A stretch of 54,365 bases of DNA. Source: Herminiimonas sp. (GTDB taxonomy: Bacteria > Pseudomonadota > Gammaproteobacteria > Burkholderiales > Burkholderiaceae_D). The position numbers and the translations under genes are program-made. The stretch covers positions 1 through 54,365 of the forward strand of contig JAQGMR010000029.1 in NCBI GenBank assembly GCA_028292265.1. The letters are read 5' to 3'. Below, piece by piece: positions 9,091 through 20,000 of this stretch. Below the pieces are notes generated by a model, which saw nothing but the letters and a program-made list of their open reading frames with translations, was not told the origin of the DNA and ran no database searches. The stretch's first letter is position 1. Each line of letters opens with the position of its first letter.

Positions 9091-9272
9091 GCATGTCTCC
9101 TTCTGCGCTTCTAGCGCTTGTTTTGAGGCGGTTCTGGTGGTTCTGTTGTAGTGCTTTTTCAGTGCTCTTTCGGTGCTCTTTTGCTTCTCTTTCGGTGCTC
9201 CTGCGTTGCTGCTATCAGGCCTGGATTCCTCGAGTCGTAATCGATGAATCAGCGCCTCAGTGAATTAGTGAA
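9091..9272. repeat. Spacer with 14-bp direct repeats between dehydratase and binding protein
   Basis: Two exact copies of CTCTTTCGGTGCTC lie at 9165-9178 and 9187-9200, 22 bases apart, inside a pyrimidine-rich stretch of the plus strand. The spacer is long for this operon, so the binding-protein gene may have its own promoter or a processed leader here. No promoter hexamers are convincing. Confidence 0.45.
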
Positions 9273-11003
9273 TCAATGAATCTCCGGCTCGGCAGTCGGT
9301 GCATCGCCTTCGAGGAAGTCGAAGTCGCAGCCCTTGTCTGCCTGCTGGATGTGCTGCATGAAAATTTTCCCGTAGCCGCGTTCGAAGCGCTTCGGCGGTG
9401 GCGTCCATGCGGCGCGCCGTCGTTCCAGTTCAGCGTCGTCCACTTTCAGATTCAGTACGCGGTTCTCGACGTCCAGTTCAATCAAATCGCCTTCCTTCAC
9501 CAGCGCAAGCGGCCCGCCGACATACGCTTCCGGCGCGATATGCAAAATGCAGGCGCCATAGCTGGTGCCGCTCATGCGCGCGTCAGACATGCGAACCATG
9601 TCGCGCACGCCCTGCTGCAGCAGTTTTTTGGGGATCGGAAGTTGGCCCCATTCCGGCATGCCTGGTCCACCTTGCGGACCGCAATTGCGCAACACCAGCA
9701 CGCTGTCGGCGTCGACTTCCAGCGCCGGATCGTCGATGCGTGCATTCATGTCGTTATAGCTGTCGAATACGATGGCGCGGCCAGTGTGCTTCAGCAAATG
9801 TGATTCGGCCGCTGCCGGCTTGATGACGGCGCCATCCGGCGCGAGGTTACCCTGCAGGATGACCAGCCCGCCGGAAGCCGCGACAGGATTGTCGAGCGAG
9901 CGGATGACGTCGGGGTTGTAGTTTTCCGCCTTGGCGATATTGGCGCCCAGCGACTTGCCGGTGACAGTGCCGCAATTCATATCCAGCAAGGGTGACAATG
10001 CCATCAGGAAGGCGGGCAATCCGCCGGCATAGTAGAAGTCTTCCATCAGGAACGCGCCGGTCGGGCGCAGGTTTGCGATCACGGGCGTGGTGCGCGCCAA
10101 TTCGTCAAAGCGTTGCAGTGGCAAGGTAACGCCTGCGCGCTGCGCCATGGCGATCAGGTGGATCACAGCGTTGGTCGAGCCGCCAAGCCCGAGCACGGCG
10201 GTGACGGCATTGTCGAACGATGCCGCCGTCAGGAAGTCACGCGGCTTCAGGTCGTCCCACACCATCTCCACAATGCGGCGACCGCTGGCGGAGGCCATCT
10301 TCTGGTGGTTGGAATCGACGGCAGGAATTGCACTGGCGCCCGGCAATGTAAGGCCGAGCGTTTCGGCGATGGCGGTCATGCTGGAAGCCGTGCCCATGGT
10401 CATGCAAGTGCCGGCGGAACGGGCTATGCCGTTTTCGATATCGCCCCAGGTCTCGCGCGTGATATTGCCAGCCTTGAGTTCAGCCCAGTACTTCCACACG
10501 TCGGAGCCGCTACCAAGCGTCTTGCCGGCCCAATTCCCACGCAACATGGGACCGGCCGGCACGAAGATGGAGGGCAGATTCATGCTGAGCGCGCCCATGA
10601 TGAGCGCGGGGGTCGTCTTGTCGCAGCCACCCATCAACACGCAGCCGTCGATCGGATAGGAGCGCAACTGCTCTTCCGTCTCGATCGCCAGCAAGTTCCG
10701 GTACAGCATGGTGGTCGGCTTCTGGAATGTTTCGCCAAGCGAGATGGCGGGCATCTCAACCGGGAAGCCGCCCGCTTGCCAGATGCCGCGCTTGACGTCC
10801 TCTGCCCTTGCCCGGAAATGGCTGTGGCAAGGGTTAAGGTCGTTCCAGGTATTGAGAATGGCAATCACGGGCTTGCCCGCATAATCCTCGCGCTGGTAGC
10901 CCATCTGCGCGGCGCGCGAACGGTGGCCGAATGAACGGAGGTCATCAACGCCGAGCCAGCGATGGCTGCGCAGTTCTTCAGGTTTTTTACGATCGTATGT
11001 CAT
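9273..11003 (-). CDS. IlvD/Edd-family sugar-acid dehydratase (arabonate dehydratase-like)
   Basis: The 576-residue enzyme dehydrates a 2,3-dihydroxy acid to a 2-keto-3-deoxy acid. The three cysteines expected for the iron-sulfur cluster are visible: Cys59 (NPCHSHF), Cys127 ([10 protein letters not shown]) and Cys200 ([11 protein letters not shown]). The C-terminal [24 protein letters not shown] and the overall length favour the aldonate dehydratase branch (arabonate, xylonate or galactonate type) over amino-acid IlvD. The start is uncertain. ATG at 11003 begins the conserved family sequence but lacks a ribosome site; upstream in-frame starts (ATG 11087, TTG 11102) would add a low-complexity RQAT-rich extension. 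It is the first gene of the leftward arm, next to the LacI operator. Confidence 0.88.
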   Translation of the reverse strand: MTYDRKKPEELRSHRWLGVDDLRSFGHRSRAAQMGYQREDYAGKPVIAILNTWNDLNPCHSHFRARAEDVKRGIWQAGGFPVEMPAISLGETFQKPTTMLYRNLLAIETEEQLRSYPIDGCVLMGGCDKTTPALIMGALSMNLPSIFVPAGPMLRGNWAGKTLGSGSDVWKYWAELKAGNITRETWGDIENGIARSAGTCMTMGTASSMTAIAETLGLTLPGASAIPAVDSNHQKMASASGRRIVEMVWDDLKPRDFLTAASFDNAVTAVLGLGGSTNAVIHLIAMAQRAGVTLPLQRFDELARTTPVIANLRPTGAFLMEDFYYAGGLPAFLMALSPLLDMNCGTVTGKSLGANIAKAENYNPDVIRSLDNPVAASGGLVILQGNLAPDGAVIKPAAAESHLLKHTGRAIVFDSYNDMNARIDDPALEVDADSVLVLRNCGPQGGPGMPEWGQLPIPKKLLQQGVRDMVRMSDARMSGTSYGACILHIAPEAYVGGPLALVKEGDLIELDVENRVLNLKVDDAELERRRAAWTPPPKRFERGYGKIFMQHIQQADKGCDFDFLEGDAPTAEPEIH

Positions 11004-11028
11004 GGATGTGGCTTGTCTGGTGTCCGGA

Positions 11029-11100
11029 TTAGTCGCTTGCTCTGTCGCCTGTCTTGCCGCGTGTCTTGTCACCTGCCTTGTCGCCATTTTGTCGCTCGAC
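11029..11100. repeat. Low-complexity degenerate repeat in dehydratase leader
   Basis: On the plus strand TGTC-centred units recur every 7-12 bases (CTGTCGCC, TGTCTTGCC, TGTCTTGTCACC, TTGTCGCC, TTGTCGC). Read as protein on the minus strand they give [18 protein letters not shown]. This is either an untranslated leader between promoter and ATG 11003 or a disordered N-terminal extension of the dehydratase. Confidence 0.4.
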
Positions 11101-11108
11101 AATTGCTG

Positions 11109-11124
11109 ATGATAGCGCTATCAT
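11109..11124. promoter_or_regulatory. LacI-family operator palindrome
   Basis: ATGATAGCGCTATCAT is a perfect 16-bp palindrome with a central CG, the general form of LacI/GalR-family operators. It is the only full copy found by eye in the window. It lies between the two divergent dehydratase genes, about 106 bases from the leftward ATG and 153 from the rightward one. A LacI regulator is encoded in the leftward operon. Assignment of that regulator to this site is inference. Confidence 0.72.
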
Positions 11125-11276
11125 TTTCGCCTCGATGGTATAGCATGCGTGGCGCTTGTCAAGAGCCGAATCGACGCTAAACAAATGCAAACCCGACCCG
11201 AACGCAATGCGTGCCCTACTAGCACCCCGGCGCAGCGGCGCCCTCAATGTACCCCTGGTTCCAAAGGAAAATCGGC

Positions 11277-12824
11277 ATGATAGAGATGTCCCAGAAGCAG
11301 TTCATCGGTCCCGTCATTCGCCTGCATCCCGCAGACAATGTTGTCGTCGCCCGCATCGATGTCGCTATCGGTACCAAGGTCCCCGCTGAAAATATCGTCA
11401 CGCGCAGCCAGGTGCCGGCTGGCTACAAGATCGCCGCCGCCACCATTCGCAAGGACGACCCGATCCGCAAGTACAACGTCGTCATCGGCTTCGCCATTAC
11501 CGACATCGCCGCTGGCACCCTGGTGCATGACCATAATGTTGAGTTCCGCGAGTTCCAGCGGGACTATGCCCATGCATCGGAATACAAGCCGGTGGAGTAC
11601 GTGCCGGAAGCAAAGCGCGCCACCTTCCAGGGCATCGTGCGTCCGGATGGCCGCGTCGCGACGCGCAACTTCATCGGCATCCTCTCTACCGTAAACTGCT
11701 CCGCTACCGCGGTGCGCCGCATCGCCGACTGGTTTACCGAAGAGCGCCTCGCGGAATTCTCTAACGTCGACGGCGTGGTCGCTTTCAGCCATTCGCTGGG
11801 TTGCGGCATGGAGATGACCGGCGAGCCAATGGCGCTGCTGCGGCGGACCATGGCAGGCTATGCGCGCCATCCGAATCTGGCGGCGGTGCTGGTCGTCGGC
11901 CTCGGCTGCGAGCGCAACCAGCTAAACGGCCTGATGACGAACGAGAACCTTGAAGCCGGCCCCCTGCTACGGACTTTCGTCATGCAAGAAACCGGTGGCA
12001 CACGCAAGACTATCGAGGCCGGCGTCGCGGCCGTGAAAGAGCTTCTGCCAATCGCCAACAGCGTCAAGCGTCAGCCCGTACCGGCCAGCCATCTCTGCAT
12101 CGGCCTGCAATGCGGCGGCAGCGACGGCTTCTCGTCAATCACCGCAAATCCCGCACTCGGCGCAGCGGTCGACATCCTGGTGCGCCATGGCGGCAGCGCC
12201 ATCCTGTCTGAGACGCCTGAAATTTATGGCGTGGAGCATACCCTCACCCGCCGCGCGGCGAGTCGCGAAGTCGGCGAAAAACTGGTCGAGCGCATTCGCT
12301 GGTGGAAGGACGTCTATTCAGTCGGACGGGACGTGCAGATCAACGGCCGCGTCAGCCCTGGCAACCAGGCCGGCGGCCTTGCCAACATCTTCGAGAAGTC
12401 GCTCGGCTCCTCGATGAAAGGCGGCACTGGCCCGTTGATGGACGTGCTGAAGTATGCAGAACCGGTTACGCAAAAAGGCCTGGTATTCATGGACACGCCG
12501 GGCTACGACCCGGTCTCGGCAACTGGCCAGATCGCCGGCGGCGCCAACCTCATCGCCTTCACAACGGGCCGTGGCTCCATGTTCGGCGCCAAGCCGGTAC
12601 CGTCGATCAAGCTGGCTACCAACACGCCCATGTTCAAGCGGCTGGAAGAAGACATGGATATCAATTGTGGTGAGATCCTGGATGGCACCGCCTCGATCGA
12701 CGTCATGGGCCAGCGCATCTTCGAATTGATGCTGGAAACCGCGTCCGGCAAGGCCAGCAAGAGCGAAGAACTCGGGTTGGGCGACAATGAGTTCGTGCCG
12801 TGGCAGATAGGGATCATGAGCTGA
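11277..12824 (+). CDS. garD: Galactarate dehydratase / UxaA-family hydrolyase
   Basis: The 515-residue protein has the two-part UxaA/GarD architecture: an N-terminal SAF-like domain (VIRLHPADNVVVARIDVAIGTKV...) and a large catalytic domain with GRVATRNFIGILSTVNCSATAV, SHSLGCGM, LGCERNQL, GLQCGGSDGFSSITANPALG and FTTGRGSMFGAKPVPSIKLATNT. Length matches E. coli GarD (about 523) better than UxaA (about 495). It removes water from D-galactarate to give 5-keto-4-deoxyglucarate, the substrate of the GarL-type aldolase at 7276. The ATG at 11277 is chosen because AAAGGA lies 8 bases upstream; ATG 11286 is also possible. It is the first gene of the rightward arm, next to the LacI-type operator. Altronate dehydratase is the main alternative. 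Confidence 0.88.
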   Translation: MIEMSQKQFIGPVIRLHPADNVVVARIDVAIGTKVPAENIVTRSQVPAGYKIAAATIRKDDPIRKYNVVIGFAITDIAAGTLVHDHNVEFREFQRDYAHASEYKPVEYVPEAKRATFQGIVRPDGRVATRNFIGILSTVNCSATAVRRIADWFTEERLAEFSNVDGVVAFSHSLGCGMEMTGEPMALLRRTMAGYARHPNLAAVLVVGLGCERNQLNGLMTNENLEAGPLLRTFVMQETGGTRKTIEAGVAAVKELLPIANSVKRQPVPASHLCIGLQCGGSDGFSSITANPALGAAVDILVRHGGSAILSETPEIYGVEHTLTRRAASREVGEKLVERIRWWKDVYSVGRDVQINGRVSPGNQAGGLANIFEKSLGSSMKGGTGPLMDVLKYAEPVTQKGLVFMDTPGYDPVSATGQIAGGANLIAFTTGRGSMFGAKPVPSIKLATNTPMFKRLEEDMDINCGEILDGTASIDVMGQRIFELMLETASGKASKSEELGLGDNEFVPWQIGIMS

Positions 12825-12944
12825 TCGGAGTCATTCTCAGCACTCGCGGCGGCAGCGCCCGCGAGTGCCGTGCCACCCGGTCGGCCCGTCGCACCTATCG
12901 ACGTTCGATGCCAGACGCCTATCCCTCCACTCGCACAGGATGCA

Positions 12945-13874
12945 ATGAAGATTGACATACTCCAGGTTGGCGCCTTCCCTCCTCCGCTGCAGGCAATGGT
13001 TGATGCCGAGTTCGAGTGTCACAGCGAAGCCGCGCTTGCAGGCAACGACGGCTTGCGCCACGCGATACGTGGCATCATTACGCGCAGCGCCGTCAAGGTG
13101 CCGGCAACGCTGGTCGAGTCGCTGCCAAATCTGCAGATCATTTCTACCAGCGGCGTCGGCTACGACCTGATCCCGCGTGACGTCGCGGCAAAGCGCGGCA
13201 TCGTGGTTACCAACACGCCGGATGTGCTCAACACCGCGGTTGCGGAATTGTGTGTCGGCCTGGTGCTGTCGCTGCTGCGGCGCATCCCCGAGGCCCACCG
13301 TTATGCCATGGAAGGCAAATGGGCCAAGGCGCAGTTCTCCATGGGCTCCAACCTCTCTGGCAAGGAAGTCGGCATCGTTGGCCTGGGCCGCATCGGCAAG
13401 GAGATCGCCCGCCGACTCAATGCCTTCGACGTCAAGCTTTCCTACTTCGGGCGCAACGACCAAAAGCTGGCGTACCGTTTTGAACCCGACATCAAGGCCC
13501 TGGCACGGAGCGCCGACATACTCATCGTTGCCGCGCCTGGCGGCGACGAGACCAGTAAGCTGATCGATGGCGCGGTGCTTGAAGCGCTGGGGCCGCAGGG
13601 CTATCTGGTCAACATGGCACGCGGGACTTTGGTGGACGAAGCGGCGCTGCTGGACGCGCTTGCAAATCGACGCATTGCGGGCGCGGGACTGGACGTATTC
13701 GAGAATGAGCCGAATATCGATGCGCGGTTTCTTGCGCTGGAAAACGTGGTGTTGACGCCGCATATCGCCAGCGCCACGAACGAGACGCGGCGCGCGATGA
13801 TGCGGCTGACGCTGGATAATCTGCAGGCGTTTTTTGGGAGTGGGAAGGCAGTGACGGAGGTGGTGGCGGATTAG
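12945..13874 (+). CDS. D-isomer-specific 2-hydroxyacid dehydrogenase
   Basis: The 309-residue NAD(P)-dependent enzyme has the Rossmann motif GLGRIG (146-151) and the catalytic triad Arg226 (NMARGTLVD), Glu255 (ENEP) and His273 (TPHIAS). It resembles glyoxylate/hydroxypyruvate reductases. In this setting it may reduce tartronate semialdehyde or hydroxypyruvate made by the GarL-type aldolase, taking the place of GarR; this is inference. ATG 12945 is chosen because AGGA sits just before it and the fold starts there; the frame is open further upstream to 12870 without a better site. It follows garD by 120 bases and probably shares its promoter. Confidence 0.9.
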   Translation: MKIDILQVGAFPPPLQAMVDAEFECHSEAALAGNDGLRHAIRGIITRSAVKVPATLVESLPNLQIISTSGVGYDLIPRDVAAKRGIVVTNTPDVLNTAVAELCVGLVLSLLRRIPEAHRYAMEGKWAKAQFSMGSNLSGKEVGIVGLGRIGKEIARRLNAFDVKLSYFGRNDQKLAYRFEPDIKALARSADILIVAAPGGDETSKLIDGAVLEALGPQGYLVNMARGTLVDEAALLDALANRRIAGAGLDVFENEPNIDARFLALENVVLTPHIASATNETRRAMMRLTLDNLQAFFGSGKAVTEVVAD

Positions 13875-13905
13875 TCGCGGCGGGCCGCGCCACAACCCAA
13901 TGGCG

Positions 13906-13934
13906 GCGCTGTCCGCGGCATGCACGGACAGTGC
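13906..13934 (+). terminator. Stem-loop downstream of the garD arm
   Basis: GCGCTGTCCG (13906-13915) pairs with CGGACAGTGC (13925-13934), ten base pairs including one G-U, around a 9-base loop. It lies 31 bases after the dehydrogenase stop. No T-run follows, so it may be a transcript-end hairpin rather than a classical intrinsic terminator. Confidence 0.35.
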
Positions 13935-14057
13935 GGTAGACATGATTGCGTTCCGCGGCGAATCCGGAAGGACCAGTGGCCACCTCCTGGAAAATGCTCA
14001 GTCCAGAGAATCTTGTTCGAGTAGAAGAGGTGCAACCGAGATACGGTCGTAACCGGT

Positions 14058-14408
14058 CTAACTTTCCCCCCTCACCCACCCACAGTCGACTCCATACCGT
14101 TTTATCGCCTCCAGGGCCCAGTCGCATTCCTCGGTAAGAGCAGGCCCGAGCTGTTCAATCCGGACCGCCCCGGATCGCCCGACGAGCGCCCGGATGATCG
14201 CAAACCGGTCTGCAGAAATGCCCGTATCACTGCTAGTGTCTTCAGGCTGCATTCGATACACGTCGACACGAAGGACGCTGGTAGTGCGCCGAATCTCAGC
14301 GATAAGAAGTTTGCGGCCAGTGTCCACGACAATCTTCGCGGACCCGATGCCCTGTCGGCCCGCGCTTGTTGGTCCAGAATTCGTATTTGGCGTTGCGATT
14401 GCTTGCAT
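14058..14408 (-). CDS. Hypothetical protein, 116 residues
   Basis: I do not recognise this protein. The frame is supported by AAGGGAG placed 6 bases before the ATG and by protein-like content in the second half (ISADRFAIIRALVGRSGAVRIEQLGPALTEECDWALEAIKRYGVDCGWVRGES), with a regular hydrophobic pattern and no long low-complexity run. It has no signal peptide or membrane segment. It reads away from the Kai operon and lies between that operon and the sugar-acid cluster. A chance frame remains possible. Confidence 0.45.
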   Translation of the reverse strand: MQAIATPNTNSGPTSAGRQGIGSAKIVVDTGRKLLIAEIRRTTSVLRVDVYRMQPEDTSSDTGISADRFAIIRALVGRSGAVRIEQLGPALTEECDWALEAIKRYGVDCGWVRGES

Positions 14409-15051
<643 letters not shown>

Positions 15052-16782
15052 ATGAACAATCGCAAAGTCTTATCTGCAAAGTCACCCATCAAGGCATCGA
15101 CCGGTATAACGGGGCTCGATGAAATGACCGGTGGTGGATTACCGCGAAGCCGCACCACAGTTCTGGTTGGCGGTCCGGGATCTGGAAAAACCATCCTCGC
15201 ACTGCAGTTCCTGGCTCATGGTGCGCGCGCGTGCCAGGAGCCCGGCATCTTCGTTGCATTCGAAGAGACCGCCAGTCGCATCGTCGCCAATGCAGAAAGC
15301 TTTGGCTGGGACCTCCCTGCGTTGCAGCGCAAGAAGCTGTATTTTCTTGAAGCGCAGCCTGGGCCAGACCTGGTTCAATCCGGCACCTTCGATTTGAGCG
15401 GCATGCTGGCTGCACTGGCAGCGCAGGTAAAGGAAATGGGCGCCCGACGCATTGTGTTCGACGCCCTGGATGTCGTGTTGGCGCTTCTGCCGGACGCCGT
15501 ATCCCGTCAGCGAGAGCTCTATAGACTGCACGAGTGGTTGCTGGGGCAAGGACTGACCGGACTCATCACCGGGAAGGCAAGCACGGGGACCGAGTTTGGC
15601 GGCGAACAGGCATTCGGCTTCATGCAGTTCATGGTGGACTGTTCCATCATCCTGAACCACAGCGTGGTGCTTGGGGTGTCACAGCGCAATCTCCGGGTGC
15701 AGAAGTACCGGGGCTCCAGTTTCGACGAGAACGAATCGCCGTTTCTCATCGGCGCCACAGGGCTTGAAGTTGCCGTGGCCAGGACACTCGGCAAGCTGGA
15801 CGCAAATGTCACCCATGAACGCGTTTCCAGCGGCGTAAAGCGCCTCGACACCATGCTTGGCGGCGGCTACTACCGCGGCGCAAGCGTACTGATTACCGGT
15901 TTTCCAGGCACGGCCAAAACGACCCTCAGCGGCGCCTTCGCAGAAGCAGCCTGTCGGCGTGGCGAGCGCACCATGTTCGTCAGTTTTGATTCCGACGGGA
16001 CGGAAGTTGTACGGAACCTGGCATCAGTGGGAATCAAGCTCGATCGGTACGTCAAGAATGGCACGTTGCGCATGGTCTCTGCCAGAACCATCACGGGCAG
16101 CGCAGAAACCTATCTGGTTCGCATCAAGATGCTGGCTGAGGAACATCGGGCCCGCTGCCTTGTCATCGACCCGGTATCGACTATATCCAAGTCCGGCAAT
16201 GAGTTGACCGCGCACAGCGTTGCGGAACGCTTGATTGACTGGTCCAAGGCGGCCGGCACGACGCTGGTCTGTACCAGCTTGCTCGACGAGATGGCAACCC
16301 AGAATGAAGGCGGATCGCCGCTACAGATTTCAACACTGGCCGACACCTGGATTCACCTTAATTACCTCGTGCAGGCCGGCGAACGCAATCGCGGCATGTC
16401 GATCATCAAGTCCAGAGGCACGGCGCACTCGAACCAGGTCCGCGAACTGATCCTGAGCGACACCGGGGTCACGCTGGCCGACATCTACACCGCCGGCGGC
16501 GAAGTCCTGATGGGCACGATGCGCTGGGAAAAAGAAAGTGCGGAACGGGTTGAAGCCGAAGTGACCGAAGTCGCGGCCAAGTTGAAGCGTGTCATGCTCG
16601 ACGCACAGGAGGCAGAGCTTGAAGTGCGCCTGAAATCGCTGCAAACAGAGCTGATCGCGAAGCAGGTCGAGAAAGCGCTATTGGCGACTACTACCGAGAG
16701 CCGCGAGCGTGAACTGTCGCGCGGAAAAGCCAGGATCGGGGAGTTGCGTGGCGCCGATGCGGCAGTACGAGTACGAAAGTAG
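15052..16782 (+). CDS. kaiC: KaiC-like double-domain ATPase with coiled-coil tail
   Basis: The 576-residue protein has two RecA/KaiC domains. CI (about 13-250) has Walker A GGPGSGKT (40-47) and the catalytic Glu71-Glu72 pair. CII (about 255-490) has Walker A GFPGTAKT (283-290) and a Walker B aspartate at 373. The phosphorylation dyad of cyanobacterial KaiC (Ser431-Thr432) aligns with Ser427-Thr428 in QISTLAD, and Thr426 with Ser422. The CII Glu-Glu pair is replaced by Asp313-Ser314, which may slow autophosphorylation. Residues about 492-565 form a charged coiled coil absent from cyanobacterial KaiC. ATG 15052 is chosen because the domain begins there; the open frame extends to 15004 with a Cys-rich prefix. 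It leads an operon with kaiB and a c-di-GMP enzyme; no kaiA is present. Confidence 0.93.
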   Translation: MNNRKVLSAKSPIKASTGITGLDEMTGGGLPRSRTTVLVGGPGSGKTILALQFLAHGARACQEPGIFVAFEETASRIVANAESFGWDLPALQRKKLYFLEAQPGPDLVQSGTFDLSGMLAALAAQVKEMGARRIVFDALDVVLALLPDAVSRQRELYRLHEWLLGQGLTGLITGKASTGTEFGGEQAFGFMQFMVDCSIILNHSVVLGVSQRNLRVQKYRGSSFDENESPFLIGATGLEVAVARTLGKLDANVTHERVSSGVKRLDTMLGGGYYRGASVLITGFPGTAKTTLSGAFAEAACRRGERTMFVSFDSDGTEVVRNLASVGIKLDRYVKNGTLRMVSARTITGSAETYLVRIKMLAEEHRARCLVIDPVSTISKSGNELTAHSVAERLIDWSKAAGTTLVCTSLLDEMATQNEGGSPLQISTLADTWIHLNYLVQAGERNRGMSIIKSRGTAHSNQVRELILSDTGVTLADIYTAGGEVLMGTMRWEKESAERVEAEVTEVAAKLKRVMLDAQEAELEVRLKSLQTELIAKQVEKALLATTTESRERELSRGKARIGELRGADAAVRVRK

Positions 16783-16788
16783 GACGCC

Positions 16789-17079
16789 ATGACAAGACGC
16801 ACAATGATTAAGTTTCGCCTGTACGTGGCGGGCGACGCGCAAAATTCGGCACAGGCGATCGCCAACCTGGGCGCGCTCTGCCGCGCCCATCTCGACGGTC
16901 GTCATCAGATTGAAGTAATAGACGTATTTCGCGAGCCGAAGCGCGCACTGGCCGACGCGATCTTCATGACCCCTACTCTCCTCCGGTTGACGCCGTCCCC
17001 GGTGAAACGCATTGTCGGCACGCTAAGCCAAACCCAGGTCGTGCTGCAAACGCTGGGCCTGCAGGAAATGGTTGCGTGA
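16789..17079 (+). CDS. kaiB: KaiB-like protein
   Basis: The 96-residue thioredoxin-like protein carries the KaiB core: FRLYVAGDAQNSAQAIANL near the N-terminus, IEVIDVFREPKRALADAIFMTPTLLRLTPSPVKRIVGTLS in the middle and VLQTLGL at the end. KaiB binds the CI ring of KaiC and, in cyanobacteria, switches fold to do so. It lies 6 bases after kaiC, and its TGA overlaps the GTG start of the next gene. Length is slightly short but complete. A KaiC partner role is strongly implied by gene order; a circadian function is not, since kaiA is absent. Confidence 0.93.
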   Translation: MTRRTMIKFRLYVAGDAQNSAQAIANLGALCRAHLDGRHQIEVIDVFREPKRALADAIFMTPTLLRLTPSPVKRIVGTLSQTQVVLQTLGLQEMVA

Positions 17080-20000
17080 ACGATCCGGCTTCACAAGACC
17101 CGTTGAGCACTGAGGACAAACTGTCCCGGTTGATCGGGACCTTGCACGCGACCGTTGAGCAAATCGAGGAATTGACAGCCGGTGAAGTTGATTCCGTGGC
17201 CGATCATTCCGGTCGCACGTTCCTTCTCCGTCGCGCACAGGAAGAATTGCGCCACAGCGTAGAAGCCAAGCAGGCTGCAATCTTGAATGCACTTCCGGCC
17301 CATATTGCCCTGCTCAACGCCGACGGCCAGATAATATCGGTCAACGACGTCTGGCGGCAGTTCGGCGAGGACAACGGACTCGTGGCGCGCCAGCACGGAC
17401 TGGGCGTCAATTATCTTCACGTTTGCGACAAAGCAAAGGGCGACAATTCAGAAGAAGCCCGTTATGCCGCGGCTGGAATTCGCTCTGTGCTATCCGGCGC
17501 GTCCAACGAATATGCGTTGGAATACCCGTGCCATTCGCAAACAGAAAAGCGCTGGTTCCTGTTGAGCGCGACACCGCTGGCTGGCAACCCTCCATACGGC
17601 GCTGTGGTCATGCACACCAATATCACGGCGCGAAGACTGGCCGAACAGGCGCTGGAAGAACTGACCCGGAATACCGCGCAGCGGGAACGCCTTTTGAGCA
17701 CGACGCTTGCGTCCCTGCACGACTTCGCCTTCGTTCTCGACCGTGGCGGGCGCTTCCTCTTTGCCAATGAACCGCTGCTCGAACTGTTTGGTCGAACGCT
17801 CGAACAGGTGGTGGGCAGGAACTTCACCGAGCTCGGCCACCCGGAGCAGCTGGCTCAGCGATTGCAAACCCAGGTTCAGCTGGTGTTTGACACCCGGGAG
17901 ATCGTGACTGACGTGACGCCCTTTGTCAGCGCTTCCGGCGTGCAGGGCGTGTATGAATACATTTTCTCTCCGGGGCCGGTCATCGACGGGTCAATGGAAT
18001 TTGTCGCGGGGTCGAGCCGGGACATAACGGACCGCACACGCGCCGAGGAAAAGCTGCAGTTAAGCCAGAAGCACTTGCGCGACATGATCGACGGACTCGG
18101 TCCCGATATCTTCGTAGGCTTGCTCACGCCGCAAGGCGTGCTGGTCGAAGTCAATCGATCGCCGCTAGAAGCAGCGGGCCTGCAAGCGGAAGACGTCCTT
18201 GGGAAGCCGTTCGCAGATACGTATTGGTGGTCGGGTTCGGCCGAAACAAGGGAACGGCTTCGGGCTGCGATTCTGCGGGCTGCGAACGGAGAGCCATCGC
18301 GCTTCGAGATACGTGCCCTTGGCGCGGACGACATGCAAATCGACATCGACTTTTCGCTCCAACCTTTGAGGGACGAAGCCGGGAAAGTGACCTTCCTGGT
18401 GTCCTCCGCGAGCGTCATCACTGAACGGAAGCTCGCGGAAGAAAACCTGCGCGCCAGCGAAGCGACCTTCCGAACACTGACTGAAGCAATGCCGCAAATG
18501 GTTTGGACCGCACGCGGAGACGGCTGGCTCACCTATTTCAATCAGCAATGGGCCGATTACAGCGGCCTTTCATTTGAAGAGAGCTGCGGCTATGGTTGGA
18601 CTCAGGCCTTTCATCCGGACGACAAGCGAAGAGCGTGGGAAGAGTGGCAAAAGTCAGTGCTGGCCGGGGAGACGTATTCCACTGAATGCCGATTTCGGCG
18701 CAACGATGGCGCGTATCGCTGGTGGCTGGTGCGCGGTGTACCGGTAAAAAACGATAGTGGCATTGTCGACAAATGGTTTGGCACATGCACCGACATTCAT
18801 GACATGAAGTTGTTGGAGCAGGCGGTGTCGCGCAGTAACGATGTATTGCGTGAAAACGAATTGAGTATCAAACGCTTGAACCGGGTGTATTCGGTGCTCA
18901 GCCAGATCAACGCATTGATTGTCCGGATCAAGAATCGCGATGAATTGTTTGGCGAGGCGTGCCGGATCGGTGTTGAAGACGGCGGCTTCCGCATGGCAGT
19001 GATAAGCATTGTTGACCGGGCGACGATGAAGTTTATCCCCGTCGCTTCTGCAGGCAAGAACCACGCGCTCCTGGACGCGGTCAAGACACTCCTGACCTCG
19101 GCCGACGTGCAGAAGTCCATGATTTCACGCGCGGTGGCTTCCAGCACCGCGATCGTGTCCAATGATCTGCAACACGATCCAGCCATAGTACTCGGGCCGA
19201 CTTTCTATGAAGCCGGAATCCGCTCTCTGGCCGTCTTCCCACTGATCGTCTCGGATGAGGCGGTTGGCGTTCTTGCTCTCTACGCCGACGAGATCGATTT
19301 TTTTCATGCGGCGGAAATGAAGCTTCTGAAAGAGCTTACCGCCGATATTTCGTTCGCGATGGATTACCTGTCCAAGCAGGAACGATTACATTACCTCGCG
19401 TATTACGACGCGCTCACCGGATTGCCGAACCGAAGCCTTTTCCTGGAGCGCGTCGCGCAGCACTTGCAACGTGCTGCAGTGTCAAAAATGGGGCTGGGCA
19501 TCGGCATCATTGATCTTGAGCGCTTCAAAAGCATCAACGACAGTCTGGGCCAGGCGTTGGGCGATGCACTATTGAAGCAGGTAGCGCAGTGGCTTTCAGA
19601 TAATCTCGGAGGAGCCGAGTTTCTGGCCCGGATCGACGCGGACCATTTTGCCATTGTTCTGCCGGAAATCAGGCAAGACGATAGTTTTGTACGGCTGATA
19701 GAAAGCAAAATGGCGGCGTTCGCGGAGCATTCCTTCGTTTTGAGTGGCGCCCCGTTTCGGATCTCGTTCAAGGTGGGTATCGCGCGGTTCCCCGAGGATG
19801 GCGAAGGCGCCCAGTCCTTGTTCAACAACGCAGAGGCAGCCCTTAAAAAAGCCAAGCATGGAGGCGAGCGCTACCTGTTTTTCACCCAGAAGATGACTGC
19901 GACTGTTGCGGCCAGGCTGAGACTTGAAAACAAGCTGCGCCAGGCAATCGAGAGAAAAGAGTTCGCGCTGCATTACCAGCCGAAAGTAGACCTGGTTACC

